Assembly: GCF_000686725.1 (NCBI RefSeq)
Contig: NZ_KK366008.1
Location: 14,074 to 78,073 of the forward strand
Source: Clostridium akagii DSM 12554
GTDB lineage: Bacteria > Bacillota > Clostridia > Clostridiales > Clostridiaceae
Direction of reading: 5' to 3'
Length of the DNA stretch: 64,000 bases
Shown here: one piece after another, positions 61,821-64,000 of the stretch
Numbering within the stretch: position 1 is the first letter of the stretch
How the letters are laid out: every line of letters begins with the position of its first letter
The notes under the pieces: generated by a model
Database searches by the model: none
Told to the model about the DNA's origin: nothing
What the model saw: the letters and a program-made list of their open reading frames with translations, nothing else
Program-made: the position numbers and the translations under genes

Positions 61821-62114
61821 CTACTCCCCCAAAACCTCATTAATTATTGTTATGTCACTATTTATATAACTATCAAATTCAGTAGGTTCATCTATGCTGC
61901 TTAAATCTGTTTTAATAGTCCTTAATGCTTTTTCAAGATTTTCAATGTAATTTTGTTGGATATTGATTGTTTTAGTTACAATAGTGTAATGTTCATCTAG
62001 TACAAGAGTTACTTCATCTTTTAATAGATCACAAGCTACAACCATTCCTATTTTTCCCTTTAATGTACCTTCAGTAAGGATTGCTTCTTTACCAGCTACA
62101 ATAACCCTTAACAT
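61821..62114 (-). CDS. Hypothetical protein
   Basis: The ATG at 62114 follows GGGGGGTTAAGT. The 97 residues (MLRVIVAGKEAILTEGTLKG) have a beta-rich first half like a KOW/SH3-type barrel and a helical C-terminus. Function unknown. Confidence 0.5.
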   Translation of the reverse strand: MLRVIVAGKEAILTEGTLKGKIGMVVACDLLKDEVTLVLDEHYTIVTKTINIQQNYIENLEKALRTIKTDLSSIDEPTEFDSYINSDITIINEVLGE

Positions 62115-62197
62115 ACTTAACCCCCCACACAATCATATTTTTATACCAGCAATTATCCTCATGTATTTAAACCAATTTCTACACCTATGTGTAGCTT

Positions 62198-62359
62198 TCA
62201 TTTCATATTATTTTTTAAAATCTCATCTAGAACTTCCTCAAAGTTCACCTTTGGTATGTCATTTTTTATCTTCTCCGTATGTTTATTAAATACTCTTGTG
62301 TCCTCTAACACATATTTTTGGGTTTTGTTAATACTACGGATAGGCTCTACAAGATGCAT
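62198..62359 (-). CDS. Small 53-residue protein
   Basis: MHLVEPIRSINKTQKYVLED leads to VNFEEVLDEILKNNMK. It starts right after the stop of the upstream gene (GTAGGTGATTAG before ATG). Helical, no family. Confidence 0.5.
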   Translation of the reverse strand: MHLVEPIRSINKTQKYVLEDTRVFNKHTEKIKNDIPKVNFEEVLDEILKNNMK

Positions 62360-62968
62360 CTAATCACCTACTTTTTCATCTATACTGCTGATAATTTCAA
62401 TTACCATTGATCTTGGTATTGCGGTACTACTCTTTTTCTTATTATGTAAAAAATTAATACATAAGCATTCATCTCCAAGTCCATACGTATGTGTGATAGT
62501 TCCTTGGATAATCTCTTCTTTTGAATAATAGGCTTCTATATAATCTTCAACCCTAACCCTTTTGCCTATTCCTTCTTTATGCTTAGATTCAAAAGTAAAA
62601 ATTACTTTATCCATATCTAATACTCTTATTTGTTTGTCCCATTTTATTTCTTCTAAACCCTTTTTGTTTACATATATTGTTTTAAATCCATCATCATTTT
62701 TTAGTTCAATACCTACACCACCACCACCATAATGAATAATCCTGTTTATATTATCTTTAGATTTATACTTATCAATAATAGTCTGCTGGGCTAATGTTAT
62801 TTCATGATGAATGATGCATATTTTATCTTTATCTGTATCCAAAATAGTTTTTTCTGTGTCCAAAGCCTTCTTTTCTGTAACTTTTTTATATTTTTCCGTA
62901 AACACATCAAAAATCGATATTTGACCATCGAGAACCACATCTGAAAGCTCCTTAAGTTTATTGGCCAT
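62360..62968 (-). CDS. Hypothetical protein
   Basis: The 202-residue protein starts MANKLKELSDVVLDGQISIF and contains a Gly stretch (HYGGGGVGIELKND). AGGTGAGAAT precedes the ATG. A phage early or single-strand-binding role is possible, but no family is recognised. Confidence 0.5.
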   Translation of the reverse strand: MANKLKELSDVVLDGQISIFDVFTEKYKKVTEKKALDTEKTILDTDKDKICIIHHEITLAQQTIIDKYKSKDNINRIIHYGGGGVGIELKNDDGFKTIYVNKKGLEEIKWDKQIRVLDMDKVIFTFESKHKEGIGKRVRVEDYIEAYYSKEEIIQGTITHTYGLGDECLCINFLHNKKKSSTAIPRSMVIEIISSIDEKVGD

Positions 62969-63060
62969 ATTCTCACCTCACATGCTTTTTCTTTTACATG
63001 AATTTTTTCGATTTGAGCTCCTCAATATCTATTTAATGCCTGGGCTTCTTTAAGTAAATG

Positions 63061-63339
63061 TTATGGAAGAACTATTGAATTTATATACTTTAATGATTCA
63101 CTGTAGTCTTTCCTACATATGTCATGATAATCAGTTACACAAAAGTGATCCTTTAGTGTTTTCCATAGGTGGCTATATATTTCTTTTCTCAGAGCAATAC
63201 TTAAATAAGCATTGTTTTTTCCAGAACATAAGATTGCTACTCTGCTATCAATACGATTCTTTATTGTTTTAGCTTGTCCATCAGTTATTTTCATTGTTAA
63301 TACTAAATTGGTTATTGCTATGGTTTTTAAATCAAGCAT
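63061..63339 (-). CDS. ORF6C-like phage antirepressor fragment-type protein
   Basis: The 92-residue protein (KITDGQAKTIKNRIDSRVAI, then KEIYSHLWKTLKDHFCV and DYHDICRKDYSESLKYI) resembles the C-terminal ORF6C/KilA-type domain of phage antirepressors without the N-terminal part. It overlaps the stop of the Spo0E-like gene, so the two are coupled. Confidence 0.6.
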   Translation of the reverse strand: MLDLKTIAITNLVLTMKITDGQAKTIKNRIDSRVAILCSGKNNAYLSIALRKEIYSHLWKTLKDHFCVTDYHDICRKDYSESLKYINSIVLP

Positions 63340-63524
63340 GCTAACTCCACCTCACTGTAACAATTTTTGTATCCATTGCTACACATCTTTGCTTGTACTA
63401 CAAAAACTACTTTGTCCAATTCCAGAGACTTGGCAAGTACTTCTTCAGTTGTATTAAAATTATTATTAAGAATTAACTTATTTAATTCTTCTCTTAATTG
63501 CTCTAATTTTTCGTTATTCTTCAT
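63327..63524 (-). CDS. Spo0E-like aspartyl-phosphate phosphatase
   Basis: The 65-residue protein is the usual size for Spo0E-family proteins and has the signature SLELDKVVFVVQ (SxxLD motif) after an N-terminal helix LEQLREELNKLI. These phosphatases remove phosphate from Spo0A-P and delay sporulation. The last residues NCYSEVELACLI are atypical. Its presence suggests the plasmid influences host entry into sporulation. Confidence 0.65.
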   Translation of the reverse strand: MKNNEKLEQLREELNKLILNNNFNTTEEVLAKSLELDKVVFVVQAKMCSNGYKNCYSEVELACLI

Positions 63525-63758
63525 TTTCAGTTTCCTCCAATTATTAGATTTGACTCTAGTCCAATGAATAATAAAACATTTAATTAATTTGTATCTGAAT
63601 GAACTGAAATCCTTTGTGTTTTCAATTTATATTTGCTCCTTTTTTTATTTGTTTATAATAAGATTTAGATTTAAATAAAGTGTTTAGTTCCTTGCTTTAT
63701 AATCCTTGTTTATTTGATTTAATTTTTATGTTATTTTCCTTTTCCCCTAGTTCTCATA
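63525..63758. other. AT-rich gap, nothing recognised
   Basis: No reading frame with a ribosome binding site is visible in 234 bases; it may hold the promoter of the Spo0E-like gene. Confidence 0.35.
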
Positions 63759-63875
63759 TCAAATATCACGTTCATCTTGGGGTGATTTTCCATTAACAAT
63801 ATTAGCTAGAACTTCCGTATACTCCTTTTCTAATATTTCTCTGTTTTCATGAAATATTAATGCCACTTGATACAT
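63759..63875 (-). CDS. Small 38-residue protein
   Basis: MYQVALIFHENREILEKEYT ends with SPQDERDI. ATGAGGTTTTATT precedes the ATG. No family recognised. Confidence 0.4.
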   Translation of the reverse strand: MYQVALIFHENREILEKEYTEVLANIVNGKSPQDERDI

Positions 63876-63893
63876 AATAAAACCTCATTTTGA

Positions 63894-64000
63894 TTAATTA
63901 ACTTTTTCTTTTATTTTTACTATAGCTTTAATCCCATACTCTTCAAAAATGATTTTTTCTATAACACGTGCAACACCTTTAAATGCTTTTTCTTCTTGTT
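63894..64000 (-). CDS. Partial CDS at the right edge
   Basis: The last 34 codons of a gene extending beyond the window read QEEKAFKGVARVIEKIIFEE and YGIKAIVKIKEKVN. Looks like the C-terminus of a small soluble protein; family unknown. Confidence 0.45.
   Translation of the reverse strand, partial: QEEKAFKGVARVIEKIIFEEYGIKAIVKIKEKVN

Overview
The window is very AT-rich DNA with a Firmicutes/Clostridium signature: strong GGAGG ribosome binding sites, many TTG and GTG starts, clostridial hydrophobic (ChW) repeats, a Spo0E-like phosphatase and a conjugation locus of the Clostridium perfringens Tcp type. A ParM-like actin at the left edge, replication-type genes, a relaxase-like recombinase and a full set of mating-channel genes indicate a large conjugative plasmid. 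Nearly all genes lie on the minus strand, so transcription runs from right to left.

Layout. 1-2200: ParM-like partition gene (cut by the edge), a replication-type HTH protein, a ribbon-helix-helix repressor and repeated operator-like boxes. 2244-9428: a block of enzymes around a SWIM plus amidoligase fusion, with a class II glutamine amidotransferase, a Cys-rich DUF4417-like protein, an FtsK-gamma-like winged helix protein, a SET-domain protein, a GNAT acetyltransferase and a nucleoside 2-deoxyribosyltransferase-like protein. 9552-20718: Tcp-type conjugation operon (TcpH, G, F, E, D, C, HU, A, M and K equivalents). 20768-33406: a Tad/Flp-type pilus locus (prepilin peptidase, pilin-like proteins, CpaB, TadC, TadB, CpaF ATPase) with two large exported surface proteins. 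33452-41550: a rearranged zone with decayed dam and dcm methyltransferases, a duplicated spacer, two plus-strand exported proteins, and a second TcpM/TcpK-like cassette around an oriT-like repeat region. 41617-46757: probable defence genes (TIR-like effector, unknown alpha-helical partner, HTH-HNH protein) and a serine resolvase. 47088-51427: a small metabolic cassette (amidohydrolase, esterase, flavin reductase) punctuated by related hairpins and a MITE-like element. 51668-64000: a phage-like early region of small zinc-ribbon and hypothetical proteins, a replisome-organizer-type protein with four in-gene iterons, a YdjM-like membrane protein, an NdpA-like nucleoid protein and a Spo0E-like protein.

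How it fits together (inference). The Tcp operon supplies DNA transfer, and the adjacent Tad pilus and adhesins may bring mating partners together. The amidoligase block looks like a peptide or metabolite modification system. The right arm probably serves replication, host takeover and control of host sporulation. All assignments are by eye from sequence motifs and gene order; no database search was run.
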